Part shown: positions 1 to 8,265 of the stretch, piece by piece
How the letters are laid out: every line of letters begins with the position of its first letter
How positions within the stretch are numbered: the stretch's first letter is position 1
Assembly (NCBI GenBank): GCA_023390905.1
Contig: JAEWBY010000078.1
Coordinates: forward strand, 1 to 54,366
Direction: 5' to 3'
Length of the DNA stretch: 54,366 bases
From: Pseudomonadota bacterium
Lineage (GTDB): Bacteria; Pseudomonadota; Gammaproteobacteria; Xanthomonadales; Xanthomonadaceae
Position numbers and translations under genes: made by a program
The notes under the pieces: model-generated
Databases searched by the model: none
What the model saw: the letters and a program-made list of their open reading frames with translations, nothing else
Told to the model about the DNA's origin: nothing

Positions 1-48
1 ATTGCCGCGGCGGCGGGGCGGCCGGCCGGCCCCCCCCCCGCGGCGGGA

Positions 49-543
49 TCACTTGGCTTCGACGAACACGTAGTCGACGCCGGCCGGGGCGACCGCCGCC
101 TTGACGCGCTCGCCGTCGGCGGCATCGCCGATGAACACCACGCGCACGCCCTTCATGCTGTCCGGCTCCACGCCTTCGAACGAGCTGACGACCAGATCGG
201 CCATCTTCGCCGAGGCCGAGGAACCGAACGCCAGCAGGTTGCCGCCGACGATGCCGCGGGCCACCGCGTTCTTGGCCTGCTCCTGCGCGCGCTCGTACTT
301 GGCCTGGAACTCCGGATCCGATTCCGGCGGCAGGTAATACAGGAAGGGACTGTTGGTGATCGTGCCCATGTTGCGGCCGACCACTTCCTGCAGGTAGGTG
401 CGCCAGCCGGCGTCGTCATCCTTGGCCGGGGCGACCAGCGGGGCTTCGACGGCTTCGGCCGGGGCGGCTTCCTGCTTCTTGCAGGCGGTGAACGGCACGA
501 CCAGGCAGGCGATCAGCAGCAGTCGTGTGGCGATGTTGGTCAT
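49..543 (-). CDS. Putative lipoprotein, conserved hypothetical (164 aa)
   Basis: Function not recognised. Translation begins with a short basic segment, a hydrophobic stretch and a Cys at about residue 21 followed by KKQE, which reads as a lipoprotein signal peptide (VVPFTAC is an imperfect lipobox). An Ala/Glu/Pro-rich linker (about 24-45) leads into a soluble domain of about 115 residues with no motif I know. I chose the ATG at 543 because the longer reading adds a hydrophilic extension before the signal peptide. It lies 54 nt downstream of coaD on the same strand and may be cotranscribed. The role is unknown; location in the periplasm or envelope is inferred from the signal. Confidence 0.75.
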   Translation of the reverse strand: MTNIATRLLLIACLVVPFTACKKQEAAPAEAVEAPLVAPAKDDDAGWRTYLQEVVGRNMGTITNSPFLYYLPPESDPEFQAKYERAQEQAKNAVARGIVGGNLLAFGSSASAKMADLVVSSFEGVEPDSMKGVRVVFIGDAADGERVKAAVAPAGVDYVFVEAK

Positions 544-597
544 TGGAAAGGTCCCCCTCTCAGAGTTGTTGGGATGATCGTGCCACAAAGCGCCGGT

Positions 598-1095
598 TCA
601 GGCGCGCTGCCACTGCGCCTTGAGCGCCGCCGCCACGTCGGCGGTGACGAAACCGGAAATATCGCCGCCCAGCCGCGAGATCTCGCGCACCAGCGATGAC
701 GAAATGAAGCCGTACTGCTCGGCCGGCGTCAGGAACAGCGTTTCGACGTCCGGGATCAGATGCCGGTTCATGCTGGCAAGCTGGAACTCGTACTCGAAAT
801 CCGACACCGCGCGCAGACCGCGCAGCAGCACGCCGCCGCCCACGTCCTTGACGAAATGGGCCAGCAGGCAATCGAAGCCGCGCACTTCCACGTGGGGATG
901 GTGCGCCACCGCCTTGCGGGCCAGATCCGCGCGCAGCGCCAGCGGCAGCGCCGGGCCCTTGGCCGGGCTTTCGGCCACGCCGATGATCAACCGCTCGAAC
1001 AGCGGCGCGGCGCGATCGATCAGATCGATATGCCCGTTGGTGATCGGGTCGAACGTACCGGGATAGACCGCGATTCGGTGACGGGACACGCTCAT
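598..1095 (-). CDS. coaD: Phosphopantetheine adenylyltransferase
   Basis: Transfers AMP from ATP to 4'-phosphopantetheine, giving dephospho-CoA, the penultimate step of coenzyme A synthesis in the cytoplasm. The 165 aa length matches the bacterial family. The nucleotidyltransferase signature YPGTFDPITNGH is at residues 11-22 with the (T/H)xGH motif, and the C-terminal ISSSLVREI segment that binds nucleotide is present. The family's conserved LLRGLR and DFEYE stretches are visible in the middle. It follows rsmD by 36 nt on the same strand, an arrangement common in proteobacteria. Confidence 0.97.
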   Translation of the reverse strand: MSVSRHRIAVYPGTFDPITNGHIDLIDRAAPLFERLIIGVAESPAKGPALPLALRADLARKAVAHHPHVEVRGFDCLLAHFVKDVGGGVLLRGLRAVSDFEYEFQLASMNRHLIPDVETLFLTPAEQYGFISSSLVREISRLGGDISGFVTADVAAALKAQWQRA

Positions 1096-1131
1096 GCGGA
1101 AACGGGCTCGGTGAAGTCGTCGCGCAGTGTA

Positions 1132-1728
1132 TCAGCGCCCCGCCCCGGCGCGGCGGTACAGCGCGGAGCGGACCTCGCGGGTGCCACCCTCGCGATGGAG
1201 CCGCCAGTCATCGGGCACGGCGGGAATGACGCTCGCCGGGGATTCCAGGTAGATCCAGGCGTCGGCGGCCAGATGGGGCTGCACGGCGTCGATGGCGCGC
1301 GCCCATGCATCGAGCCCGAACGGCGGGTCGAGGAACACCAGATCGAAGCTCTGCGGATGCTCGCCGGCGAGCCATTCGAATGCGTCGCCGGCCACCACGC
1401 TCACGCTGTCCTGTGCGTGCAGCCGGGCAAGGCTTTCGCGCAGGCTGCGCGCGGCGGCGTTGTCGCGCTCGATCAGGACTGCATGAGCGGCGCCGCGCGA
1501 TACCGCTTCAAACCCGAGCGCACCGCTGCCGGCAAACGCATCGAGCACCCGCGCGCCCTGCAGTTTCGGCATCAGCCAGTTGAACAGCGTTTCGCGCACG
1601 CGATCCGAAGAAGGCCGCAGTCCGGCCAGATCCGGCACGGGCAATTTGCTGCCGCGCCAACGACCGCCCACGATGCGCACGCTGCCAGCGACGGGCGCGC
1701 CCGCTCGACGGGAACGGTCGGACTTCAT
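1132..1728 (-). CDS. rsmD: 16S rRNA (guanine(966)-N(2))-methyltransferase
   Basis: S-adenosylmethionine-dependent methyltransferase acting on 16S rRNA G966 during small-subunit assembly. The N-terminal GGRWRG is typical of RsmD, as is the RPSSDRVRETLFNWL segment (residues 39-51). The SAM-binding VLDAFAGSGALGFE is at 61-74 and the catalytic DPPF at 134-137. Length (198 aa) fits the family. It is transcribed divergently from ftsY, with only 57 nt between the two starts, and sits just upstream of coaD. In many gammaproteobacteria rsmD and ftsY are neighbours in the same way. Confidence 0.96.
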   Translation of the reverse strand: MKSDRSRRAGAPVAGSVRIVGGRWRGSKLPVPDLAGLRPSSDRVRETLFNWLMPKLQGARVLDAFAGSGALGFEAVSRGAAHAVLIERDNAAARSLRESLARLHAQDSVSVVAGDAFEWLAGEHPQSFDLVFLDPPFGLDAWARAIDAVQPHLAADAWIYLESPASVIPAVPDDWRLHREGGTREVRSALYRRAGAGR

Positions 1729-1785
1729 CGGGAATGTGAGGGGGCGGGTGATACCATCGCCGTATTCTCCGCGATTGCCTGGGTC

Positions 1786-2940
1786 ATGGTCAGCTGGTTC
1801 CGACGCAAGAAGCCTGACGCGCCCGCGAGCCTGCCCGATACGCAGCGCCCGGCGCCCTCCGAAATCCCCGTTCCCGGTTCCATTGCCGCCGATACCGCCG
1901 ATGCAGAGGCTGTGGCCGAAGCTGCGGCCGAGGTGATTCCGCCTGCCGCGGTCATCGAGCCGTCGGCGATTCCGCCCGTTCTGCCCGAACCCGCCTCGTC
2001 AGAGCCCGCACCTGCCGCGCCGGGGAAACCAGGCTGGCGTGATCGCCTGCGCAACAGCGGGTTCGCGCGCGGCCTCGGCAGTCTGTTCTCGCGCAATCCG
2101 CGCCTGGACGACGATCTGCTAGACGAGATCGAAACCGCGCTGCTGACTGCCGATGTCGGCGTGCCGGCCACGGCCGCGTTGATCGAATCCCTGCGCAGGC
2201 GGATGAAGGCCCGCGAATTCGCCGACGCCGGCGCGCTGCTGTCCGCATTGCGCGCCGAACTGATCGCCATTCTCGCACCGGTGGCCAAGCCGCTGGTGAT
2301 CGATGCGGGCATCAAGCCCTTCGTGCTGCTGACCGTGGGCGTCAATGGCGTCGGCAAGACCACCACGATCGGCAAGCTCGCGCGCCGCTTCAAGGATGAA
2401 GGCCGTTCGCTGATGCTGGCGGCGGGCGACACCTTCCGCGCCGCGGCCGTGGCGCAGTTGCAGACCTGGGGCGAACGGAACGGCGTGCCGGTCATCGCGC
2501 AGGGACAGAACGCCGACGCGGCATCGGTCGCCTACGATGCGTTGCAGGCGGCGCAATCGCGCGGCACGCAGATCCTGATCGCCGATACCGCCGGCCGGTT
2601 GCATACGCAGCAGGGCCTGATGGCCGAACTCGGCAAGATCAAGCGCGTGCTGCAGAAACTCGATCCGGCCGCGCCGCATGAAGTGCTGTTGGTGATCGAC
2701 GGCACCACGGGCCAGAACGCGCTCTCGCAACTGCGCCAGTTCCATGCGGCGGTGAACGTGACCGGCCTGGTCGTCACCAAGCTCGATGGCACCGCCAAGG
2801 GCGGCGTGGTGTTCGCCCTCGCGCGCGAATTCGGCATTCCGATCCGCTTCGCCGGGATCGGCGAGCGCCCGGAAGATCTGCGGGTGTTCGATGCGGAAGC
2901 CTTCGTCGACGCACTGCTGCCGGAAGCGCTCGGCGCGTGA
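1786..2940 (+). CDS. ftsY: Signal recognition particle receptor FtsY
   Basis: GTPase receptor that docks SRP-ribosome complexes at the SecYEG translocon. The 384 aa protein starts at the ATG at 1786 with MVSWFRRKK. A long acidic, Pro/Ala-rich A domain (about 10-80) is followed by the N domain (about 85-165) and the G domain. GTPase motifs are GVNGVGKTTT (P loop), the DTFRAAA insertion box, DTAGR and TKLDG, and the C-terminal GIGERPEDLRVF is characteristic. The reading frame is open upstream as far as 760, but that part is antisense to coaD and rsmD and is rejected. The stop overlaps an alternative GTG start of mutY at 2937. Confidence 0.97.
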   Translation: MVSWFRRKKPDAPASLPDTQRPAPSEIPVPGSIAADTADAEAVAEAAAEVIPPAAVIEPSAIPPVLPEPASSEPAPAAPGKPGWRDRLRNSGFARGLGSLFSRNPRLDDDLLDEIETALLTADVGVPATAALIESLRRRMKAREFADAGALLSALRAELIAILAPVAKPLVIDAGIKPFVLLTVGVNGVGKTTTIGKLARRFKDEGRSLMLAAGDTFRAAAVAQLQTWGERNGVPVIAQGQNADAASVAYDALQAAQSRGTQILIADTAGRLHTQQGLMAELGKIKRVLQKLDPAAPHEVLLVIDGTTGQNALSQLRQFHAAVNVTGLVVTKLDGTAKGGVVFALAREFGIPIRFAGIGERPEDLRVFDAEAFVDALLPEALGA

Positions 2941-2963
2941 GCCGGCGCGCACGCGCGGCCGCG

Positions 2964-4040
2964 ATGTCGCCTGTGGAAATCGCCGCGCCACGCACTCCGG
3001 ATTTTTTCGCCGAGCGCCTGCTCGACTGGTTTGACCGAGCCGGCCGCCATGATCTGCCGTGGCTGCATCCGCGCACGCCTTACCGCGTGTGGCTGTCGGA
3101 AATCATGCTCCAGCAGACCCAGGTCAGGACGGTCATTCCCTACTTCCAGCGTTTCCTCGCCGCGTTTCCCGAATTGCCGGACCTCGCCGCCGCTTCGCTT
3201 GATGATGTGCTTGCGCAATGGTCCGGGCTTGGCTACTACGCGCGGGCGCGCAACCTGCACGCAAGTGCACGGCTCTGCGTGGCGTTGCATGGCGGTGATC
3301 TGCCGCGCGATTTCGAAGCCCTGGTCGCGCTGCCTGGCATCGGCCGCAGCACGGCCGGCGCGATCCTCGCGCAGGCGTGGGGCGACCCGTTTCCGATACT
3401 CGATGGCAACGTCAAACGCGTGCTCGCCCGCTATCACGGCATCGCGGGCTGGCCGGGCCTGCCGGCCATCGAAAAGCAGCTCTGGGCGCTGGCGCAAGCG
3501 CATGTGCCTGGCATCCGCATGGCCGATTACACGCAGGCGCAGATGGATCTTGGCGCGACACTGTGCACACGCAGCGATCCGGCCTGCATGTTGTGCCCGG
3601 TGCAGAGCGGATGCGTCGCGCTGCGCGAGGGCACGGTGGCCGAACTGCCGACGCCGCGACCGGGCAAGACGTTGCCCGAACGCAGTACCCTGATGCTGCT
3701 CGCCCAGAACGATGCCGGCGAAGTCCTGTTGCAGCGACGGCCACCGGTCGGCATCTGGGCATCGCTGTGGTCGCTGCCCGAGGCCGGGGATCACGATGCC
3801 GCGCGCACCTGGTTCCATGCGCATCTGGACGGTGACTACGAGCAGCCCGAATCCTTGCCCGAAGTGCCGCACGTCTTCAGCCACTACCGCCTGCGCATGC
3901 AACCGCTGCGCTGGCATGGCGCGCGGGCGGGAAATGCAGTACGGGACGACGCCAATCTCCGCTGGGTCGCACGCGCGGATCTGCCATCGCTGGGCCTGCC
4001 GGCGCCTGTTCGCAGACTGCTGGAAAACACGCCGATCTGA
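2964..4040 (+). CDS. mutY: Adenine DNA glycosylase MutY
   Basis: Base-excision repair enzyme removing adenine mispaired with 8-oxoguanine. The catalytic Glu lies in SEIMLQQTQV, the helix-hairpin-helix is VALPGIGRSTAGAI, and the catalytic Asp follows in PILDGNVKRV. A [4Fe-4S] loop of C-X6-C-X2-C-X5-C spacing is visible (CTRSDPACMLCPVQSGC). A C-terminal NUDIX-like domain for 8-oxoG recognition follows from about residue 235. The ATG at 2964 gives 358 aa. A GTG at 2937, overlapping the ftsY stop as GTGA with a weak GGAAG upstream, would add nine basic residues and cannot be excluded. It is followed by yggX, as in Escherichia coli. Confidence 0.95.
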   Translation: MSPVEIAAPRTPDFFAERLLDWFDRAGRHDLPWLHPRTPYRVWLSEIMLQQTQVRTVIPYFQRFLAAFPELPDLAAASLDDVLAQWSGLGYYARARNLHASARLCVALHGGDLPRDFEALVALPGIGRSTAGAILAQAWGDPFPILDGNVKRVLARYHGIAGWPGLPAIEKQLWALAQAHVPGIRMADYTQAQMDLGATLCTRSDPACMLCPVQSGCVALREGTVAELPTPRPGKTLPERSTLMLLAQNDAGEVLLQRRPPVGIWASLWSLPEAGDHDAARTWFHAHLDGDYEQPESLPEVPHVFSHYRLRMQPLRWHGARAGNAVRDDANLRWVARADLPSLGLPAPVRRLLENTPI

Positions 4041-4117
4041 TCCAGCATCCACCCTGCAAGCGCCATCCATGGCCGCTCCGGTAAACTGCACGGCGCACTG
4101 GTCACTCTGGGTTTGCG

Positions 4118-4384
4118 ATGCCGCGCACCGTCTACTGCCAATACGAAAAACGCGAGACCGAAGGACTGGACTTCGTGCCCTACCCCGGCGAACTGGGCAA
4201 GCGCATTTTCGCGCATATCGGCAAACCCGCGTGGGCCGCCTGGCTTGCGCACCAGACGATGCTCATCAACGAGAATCGCCTGTCGCCACGCGATCCCAAG
4301 CATCGTGCCTTCCTGGAAACGGAACTGGAAAAGTTCCTGTTCGACGGCGGAGCGGACAAGCCGGCCGGCTACGTACCGCAATGA
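4118..4384 (+). CDS. yggX: Fe(2+)-trafficking / oxidative damage protection protein YggX
   Basis: Small cytoplasmic protein (88 aa) of the YggX family, linked to iron handling and protection of Fe-S enzymes from oxidative damage. The N-terminus MPRTVYCQYEKRETEGLDF carries the conserved Cys at residue 7. The family's KPAWAAW, LINENRL and FLFDG segments are all present. It lies 77 nt downstream of mutY, an Fe-S enzyme. That linkage is conserved in gammaproteobacteria and fits a role in protecting the MutY cluster. A strong bidirectional terminator follows immediately. Confidence 0.96.
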   Translation: MPRTVYCQYEKRETEGLDFVPYPGELGKRIFAHIGKPAWAAWLAHQTMLINENRLSPRDPKHRAFLETELEKFLFDGGADKPAGYVPQ

Positions 4385-4411
4385 AAAAGGGCGGGAAGCC
4401 CCGCCCTTTTC
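4384..4411. terminator. Bidirectional intrinsic terminator between yggX and the convergent DUF6491 gene
   Basis: A GGGCGGG / CCCGCCC stem with loop AAGC is flanked by AAAAA on one side and TTTTC on the other, so it can work for both convergent genes. Confidence 0.9.
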
Positions 4412-4412
4412 T

Positions 4413-4850
4413 TCAGTTGCCGGCGTCGTCCTTGCGATCTTCGACCTCGGCCTTGCGCATCTCCTCGGCCGCCTTCAGCGATTTGAGGTCCAGCGGACTG
4501 ATGGTCTTGATGCGACACGATATCGGCATGCTGGCGCCACCGATGGGCCGCACCCGATCCAGCGCCGATACGCGGTTGCCGAAGTTGGTGATCATGATCG
4601 AAGGCGCGTGTTCCAGATCCGGACAACGCCCCGTCAGATCCAGCAGATACGCCTGGTTTGGGCGTGTCCATACCGCGAGCGCCGAATCGCCCAGCGGCTG
4701 CCAGCCGTTGAGTCCGCCGAAATAGCTGAAGTCCTTGACGGGCGCGCCCGCACTGGCGCGATACATCGCCAGTCGCTCGGCAGAAGAGGGCTTGGTGCTG
4801 GCGCACGCGGCGAGCATGGCGACGATGGAAAGCAGGATCAGGCGTTTCAT
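4413..4850 (-). CDS. DUF6491-like putative lipoprotein (145 aa)
   Basis: Starts with MKRLILLSIVAMLAACAS, a typical lipoprotein signal with Cys at residue 16 (LAAC lipobox), so envelope attachment is likely. The mature part has FSYFGGLNGWQPLGDSALAVW, a pattern I associate with the DUF6491 family common in Xanthomonadaceae. The RCPDL segment and a later Cys could form a disulphide. A charged, Lys/Glu-rich tail ends the protein. Biochemical function is unknown. It is convergent with yggX and shares its terminator. The family call comes from memory of the pattern, not from a search. Confidence 0.82.
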   Translation of the reverse strand: MKRLILLSIVAMLAACASTKPSSAERLAMYRASAGAPVKDFSYFGGLNGWQPLGDSALAVWTRPNQAYLLDLTGRCPDLEHAPSIMITNFGNRVSALDRVRPIGGASMPISCRIKTISPLDLKSLKAAEEMRKAEVEDRKDDAGN

Positions 4851-5025
4851 GGCTCAACTCCGTTCGGGTCAGGAATTGCGCGTCTTGTCGCATCATGCCC
4901 GAGCGCTGCACGGGTGGACGGGACGGCCCCGCAAGCATTCAGCCCTCGTCCGGCTTGCCAGCCGCGTCCGGCTTCCCGTATCATGCGCGGCTCGCACCGG
5001 CCGCACGGCCGCACCGCGAAAACCT

Positions 5026-5101
5026 GGCCGGGTAGCTCAGTTGGTAGAGCAAGGGATTGAAAATCCCTGTGTCGGGGGTTCGATTCCCTCCCCGGCCACC
5101 A
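5026..5101 (+). tRNA. tRNA-Phe (anticodon GAA)
   Basis: A 76-nt cloverleaf with acceptor GGCCGGG/CCCGGCC and encoded CCA. The anticodon stem GGGAT/ATCCC encloses TGAAAA with GAA at the anticodon position. The T arm contains GGTTCGATTCC. A Rho-independent terminator follows within 10 nt. Confidence 0.97.
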
Positions 5102-5109
5102 GATATCTC

Positions 5110-5139
5110 AAGGGCTTGCAGAAATGCAGGCCCTTTTTC
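5110..5139 (+). terminator. Terminator downstream of tRNA-Phe
   Basis: An AAGGGCTTGCA / TGCAGGCCCTT stem with a GAAA tetraloop and a following T tract. Confidence 0.85.
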
Positions 5140-5287
5140 TTTGGCTGCGGCATGGTTTTGGTTGCCGTTTGGTTGCCGTATGAAATCCTGGCCCCTGGCC
5201 CTGTAGAGAGCCTGCTTCGGTGCCGCACCCTAGGCGCTGCCATCAGTCAAGGCGGGTTCTGAGCGCACATCACACCGCAACAACGAC

Positions 5288-5316
5288 AAGGCCCGCAGAC
5301 GCGGGCCTTGTGCTTC
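5288..5316. terminator. Strong hairpin, possible terminator
   Basis: AAGGCCCGC / GCGGGCCTT stem with a short loop. The T tract is poor on both strands. It sits between tRNA-Phe and a minus-strand hypothetical gene ending at 5347, so it could end that gene's transcript. The 5140-5346 stretch otherwise holds no convincing gene. Confidence 0.55.
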
Positions 5317-5346
5317 ATGGACGATTAGAAGCGCGCCCCTCCGGGC

Positions 5347-5730
5347 TTACAGGGTTGCAGGATCATCCAACTGGACAATCAAGTGACTCCTTCTTCGTTC
5401 TTCGAATAGGAATCTTGCCAAATAAAATGGAGCCGACATCCGTCCAATACGAAAAAATGAAAACCCCAGATCACTATCTTTAGATTTTTCCTGATCGTCC
5501 TCAGTAAGTTCCCACATCTCAACGATGCGGCAACGCAGTCTAAAAACTCCCGTCTTGTCATAATCAAGTTCGTGCGCACTTATTCGATTCATGAGGGCAC
5601 CCCGCAGGCGGCTGCTTGCCGCCTTTAGGCTGCCTGCCTGCACATCAAACGTCGCAAAAAATCCATACCTCATGCCTTCCGGGCGAGGTCCACAGAAAAT
5701 GCATTGCAAAATGAATTGAAACGTCTTCAT
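5347..5730 (-). CDS. Hypothetical protein, AT-richer than its neighbours (127 aa)
   Basis: Not recognised. The reading from MKTFQFILQCIFCG gives 127 aa; a longer reading from 5787 adds a poorly coding Lys/Asn-rich extension. The protein is mixed alpha/beta in appearance, with a CIFC pair near the N-terminus, an Arg-rich middle and an acidic WELTEDDQEKSKDSD stretch. No signal peptide or transmembrane segment is evident. Codon use and base composition (Lys, Asn, Phe rich) differ from flanking genes. Together with its position just downstream of tRNA-Phe this suggests acquired DNA, although I found no repeat of the tRNA end to prove integration. Confidence 0.6.
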   Translation of the reverse strand: MKTFQFILQCIFCGPRPEGMRYGFFATFDVQAGSLKAASSRLRGALMNRISAHELDYDKTGVFRLRCRIVEMWELTEDDQEKSKDSDLGFSFFRIGRMSAPFYLARFLFEERRRSHLIVQLDDPATL

Positions 5731-5879
5731 CAATATAGTCGCCGTGCTATTTTTCTTATTTTCCTTTTGGCTCAGGGACCGGCTCAAGGCCTGCCCCGGT
5801 TGCTCATGGCTTGCAATCGCGTGAGCGCCACGGCTGCCGCTCGGTTGATCAGCTCCGCATGCGCGATACGCAGCGATGT

Positions 5880-6394
5880 TCAGATGTTCGACACCCCAAC
5901 TCGCGCTTCCGGCTCATCGCATGGTCCGGGCCGGGAAAGCGCGCGGTTTGCATCGGCGTGCCGCGTGGCCTTCATGGAGATCCGCAGGCAGCCACGTGCG
6001 CCTGCCACTTCCATCGAAGCCGTCTTGCCTTCCGCGACCCGCATGCTCTGCTCGCCTGTCAGCACCCAGGTATCGGCCGTCCGTTCAAGAACGCGTGTAT
6101 CCAGCTTGACGGTCGCCACACCCGCGGCCGTCTTTGCGTCCGGACGTGCGGCCACCTGGATATCCACGGCGCCTCCGAGTGCCGCAAGCGTGAACCGAGC
6201 CGGCCTGCAGGCCAGGACTGTCATGCTGGGGGCGCCGATGGGCTTCCCGTCGCGGTATAGATCGAACTCGATTCGATAAGCCTCCGGGGCTGCGGCAGGC
6301 GTCGTCTGCGGTCCGCCTGAACTCCGGCAAATCCGCACAGACAGAGAAGCAATACGGCGACACTTCCTGGCTTCCATGTGCGCTGCACGATCAT
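5880..6394 (-). pseudogene. Secreted hypothetical protein split by a -1 frameshift after the signal peptide
   Basis: The ATG at 6394 is preceded by GGAG and encodes a clean signal peptide (hydrophobic AVLLLCLCGFAG core, VQA cleavage site). That frame then turns into Arg-rich nonsense. A second frame takes over at about 6313-6317 with a well-formed mature domain (PEAYRIEFDLYRDGKPIG and onward) running to a TGA at 5880. Adding one G in the GCGGACC stretch joins the two into one secreted protein of about 170 aa with two Cys, probably all-beta. Either a homopolymer sequencing error or a true disruption. The family was not recognised. Confidence 0.65.
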
Positions 6395-6560
6395 GGTGTC
6401 TCCGTGAGTTCCGGCAAGCCCGTGGCCGCAGGGAGCCATTGCCGACTCCGCCAGTTCCGGGCAGCGGGACAGTAGCATCTGCCGGCGGCCAATGCATCGG
6501 CATGCTGAGACATGCGGCTCGGGTTTCGCCCGGTTAGACCAGAGCAACGTCCGGGGTGAC

Positions 6561-6977
6561 TCAGTGGGTCAACTGGCGAATCAGGCTGTCGATGTCGTAC
6601 CGGAATGCGCCGGAAGATTCGGCCCGTAGGTCGCAACGCGACGCTGCGCGCAGGAACTCCTCGGAGACGACGTAGCCATGCCCCATTTCCTGCACGTGGC
6701 TGTGCGTACGCGTGTCGCCCGCGGCGTCTTCGAGCAGTCGCGGGAAAGCGAGCACGCGGAACATCAGCGAGATTTCCTCACGCTCGCTCAGGCCGTGCCC
6801 CTCGATTTCATGCTGGATCGCATGAATGCCCATGTGCGCCAGCTCGTCGCCCGGTCCGACCTCCACGCTGGTCTGGAGCTCACCGGCCATCGCCGCCTGG
6901 AACACGCCGATGCCGAAGCTCAGCAGCGCGGGATCGATCGGGGGCGTCTGTTCGTTGAGGATGGCCTGTTCGTTCAT
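6561..6977 (-). CDS. Hypothetical acidic protein (138 aa)
   Basis: Function not recognised. The ATG at 6977 (MNEQAILNEQ) gives 138 aa. A GTG at 7049 in the same frame would add 24 residues with no better ribosome-binding site. The sequence is acidic and lacks a signal peptide. It contains GHGLSEREEISLMFRVLAF and a His-rich patch (HSHVQEMGHGYVV), so metal binding is conceivable but not shown. It lies upstream of, and divergent from, the receiver-domain gene at 7228, with about 250 nt between them. Confidence 0.55.
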   Translation of the reverse strand: MNEQAILNEQTPPIDPALLSFGIGVFQAAMAGELQTSVEVGPGDELAHMGIHAIQHEIEGHGLSEREEISLMFRVLAFPRLLEDAAGDTRTHSHVQEMGHGYVVSEEFLRAASRCDLRAESSGAFRYDIDSLIRQLTH

Positions 6978-7227
6978 CGGTGCGTCGCGCAGCGTCGGTG
7001 GTTCAAGTCTGCTCGCACGTTCGTCGATTGCCGATGAAAAGCGCGTCACCGGTCACGAGGACGCGCGTGGTCCCGGGCCGTTCGCGTCAGGCCCATCCTG
7101 TGGCGGATCCCATCCGGCCCGCAAGACAGTTCTTCAGGCCGTCGTGACGCCCTCTGCGGTATGTTCGCCGTGGCGATCGATGCGAACGTCGGCAGCCAGT
7201 TCATCGTCCACGCTTCCAGGGGTCCCC

Positions 7228-7593
7228 ATGTCGCTTCCACTGGCAGGAAAACGCATTCTGGTCGTCGAGGATCATTTCCTGCTGGCTGATGCGCTGGTCG
7301 ATTGCCTGGAAATTGCCGGCGCGGAGGTCGTGGGTCCCTGCCCCAGCGTGGAGACCGCGTTCCATACGTTGAAGACAGCGGGGCACGTGGACATGGCCGT
7401 GCTCGATGTCCAGCTCGATACGGAAACTTCCGAACCCATCGCCGATCTGGCGCGCGAAATGGGACTGCCCGTGCTGTTGATGACCGGGTTCGATCAGAGC
7501 ACGCTGCCACGTTCGCTGCGTGGCCTGCCCGCCTGCACCAAACCGTTCGATCCGCGTGGACTGGTGCAGAAACTGCAGAGCCTAGAGGCGTGA
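7228..7593 (+). CDS. Stand-alone response regulator receiver domain (121 aa)
   Basis: A single CheY-like receiver with no output domain. The acidic pair E14-D15, phospho-acceptor D60 in MAVLDVQLD, T86 in LLMTGF and K105 in CTKPF are all present, so it should be phosphorylatable. The start is the ATG at 7228 (MSLPLAGKRILVVEDH); the frame extends further upstream but is not coding in character there. Such proteins act as phosphate shuttles or bind partners directly. No histidine kinase is adjacent, so its partner is unknown. It resembles the short receivers common in alphaproteobacteria and Xanthomonadales. Confidence 0.9.
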   Translation: MSLPLAGKRILVVEDHFLLADALVDCLEIAGAEVVGPCPSVETAFHTLKTAGHVDMAVLDVQLDTETSEPIADLAREMGLPVLLMTGFDQSTLPRSLRGLPACTKPFDPRGLVQKLQSLEA

Positions 7594-7638
7594 AGTGCCG
7601 CCTGCCTGCGTCCTGCGTCTGGCAGACCGTTGCCGGTG

Positions 7639-8265
7639 ATGCGTAGCGCTTCGTTCGGCAGGCGACTGCCAAGATCGTTCTATGCCCGCGATCCCCGCGT
7701 GGTCGCACCGGAACTGCTCAACAAGCTGATCGTCCGCGACGACGGTCGCGCCGGTCGCATCGTCGAGGTCGAAGCCTATTGCGGCGGAGACGATCCCGCT
7801 GCGCATACGTTTCTTGGCCCGACCCGGCGCAATGCGACGATGTTCGGTCCGCCCGGTCATCTGTATGTCTATTTCACCTACGGCATGCACTGGTGCGCGA
7901 ACACGGTGTGCGGACGCGACGGTGAAGGCGTGGGCGTGCTGCTGCGCGCAATCGAACCGGTGAAAGGGGTCGAGCTGATGCGGGAAGCACGCGGCTTCCC
8001 GGTTCGGCCGACCGAAATCGGTAGCGGGCCGGCCCGGCTCGCCCAGGCTATGGGCATCACCGGCGCGGCCGACGGCCTGGACCTGATCCGGCAGGAACAG
8101 GGCATCACCGTGGTCGATGACGGAACGCCGCCTCCGCTTGAGCCCGGCAACGGCCCGAGAATCGGCATTTCGAAGGCCGTCGATCATCCGTGGCGATGGT
8201 TCGTGGAGGGCAATCCGCACGTCAGCCGGATGCCACGCAGACGCGCTTCGGCCAGCATCGCATGA
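7639..8265 (+). CDS. mpg: DNA-3-methyladenine glycosylase, AAG/MPG family
   Basis: Base-excision repair glycosylase of the AAG family (type II) that removes alkylated purines. Recognisable segments are FYARDPRVVAPELLNKLIV, the IVEVEAYCGGDDPAAH segment with the catalytic Glu region, and the RNATMFGPPGHLYVYFTYGMH core, followed by LLRAIEP and GPARLAQAMGI. Length (208 aa from the ATG at 7639) fits the family. A TTG nine nt earlier is less likely. Its stop overlaps the start of the next gene as ATGA, implying translational coupling. Confidence 0.95.
   Translation: MRSASFGRRLPRSFYARDPRVVAPELLNKLIVRDDGRAGRIVEVEAYCGGDDPAAHTFLGPTRRNATMFGPPGHLYVYFTYGMHWCANTVCGRDGEGVGVLLRAIEPVKGVELMREARGFPVRPTEIGSGPARLAQAMGITGAADGLDLIRQEQGITVVDDGTPPPLEPGNGPRIGISKAVDHPWRWFVEGNPHVSRMPRRRASASIA

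Noticed and set aside
760..1785. N-terminal extension of FtsY by about 340 residues
   Set aside because: Antisense to coaD and rsmD; the normal FtsY start MVSWFRRKK lies at 1786.
5026..5880. Second tRNA-borne island at tRNA-Phe
   Set aside because: No repeat of the tRNA-Phe 3' end was found downstream and no integrase; kept only as a composition anomaly.
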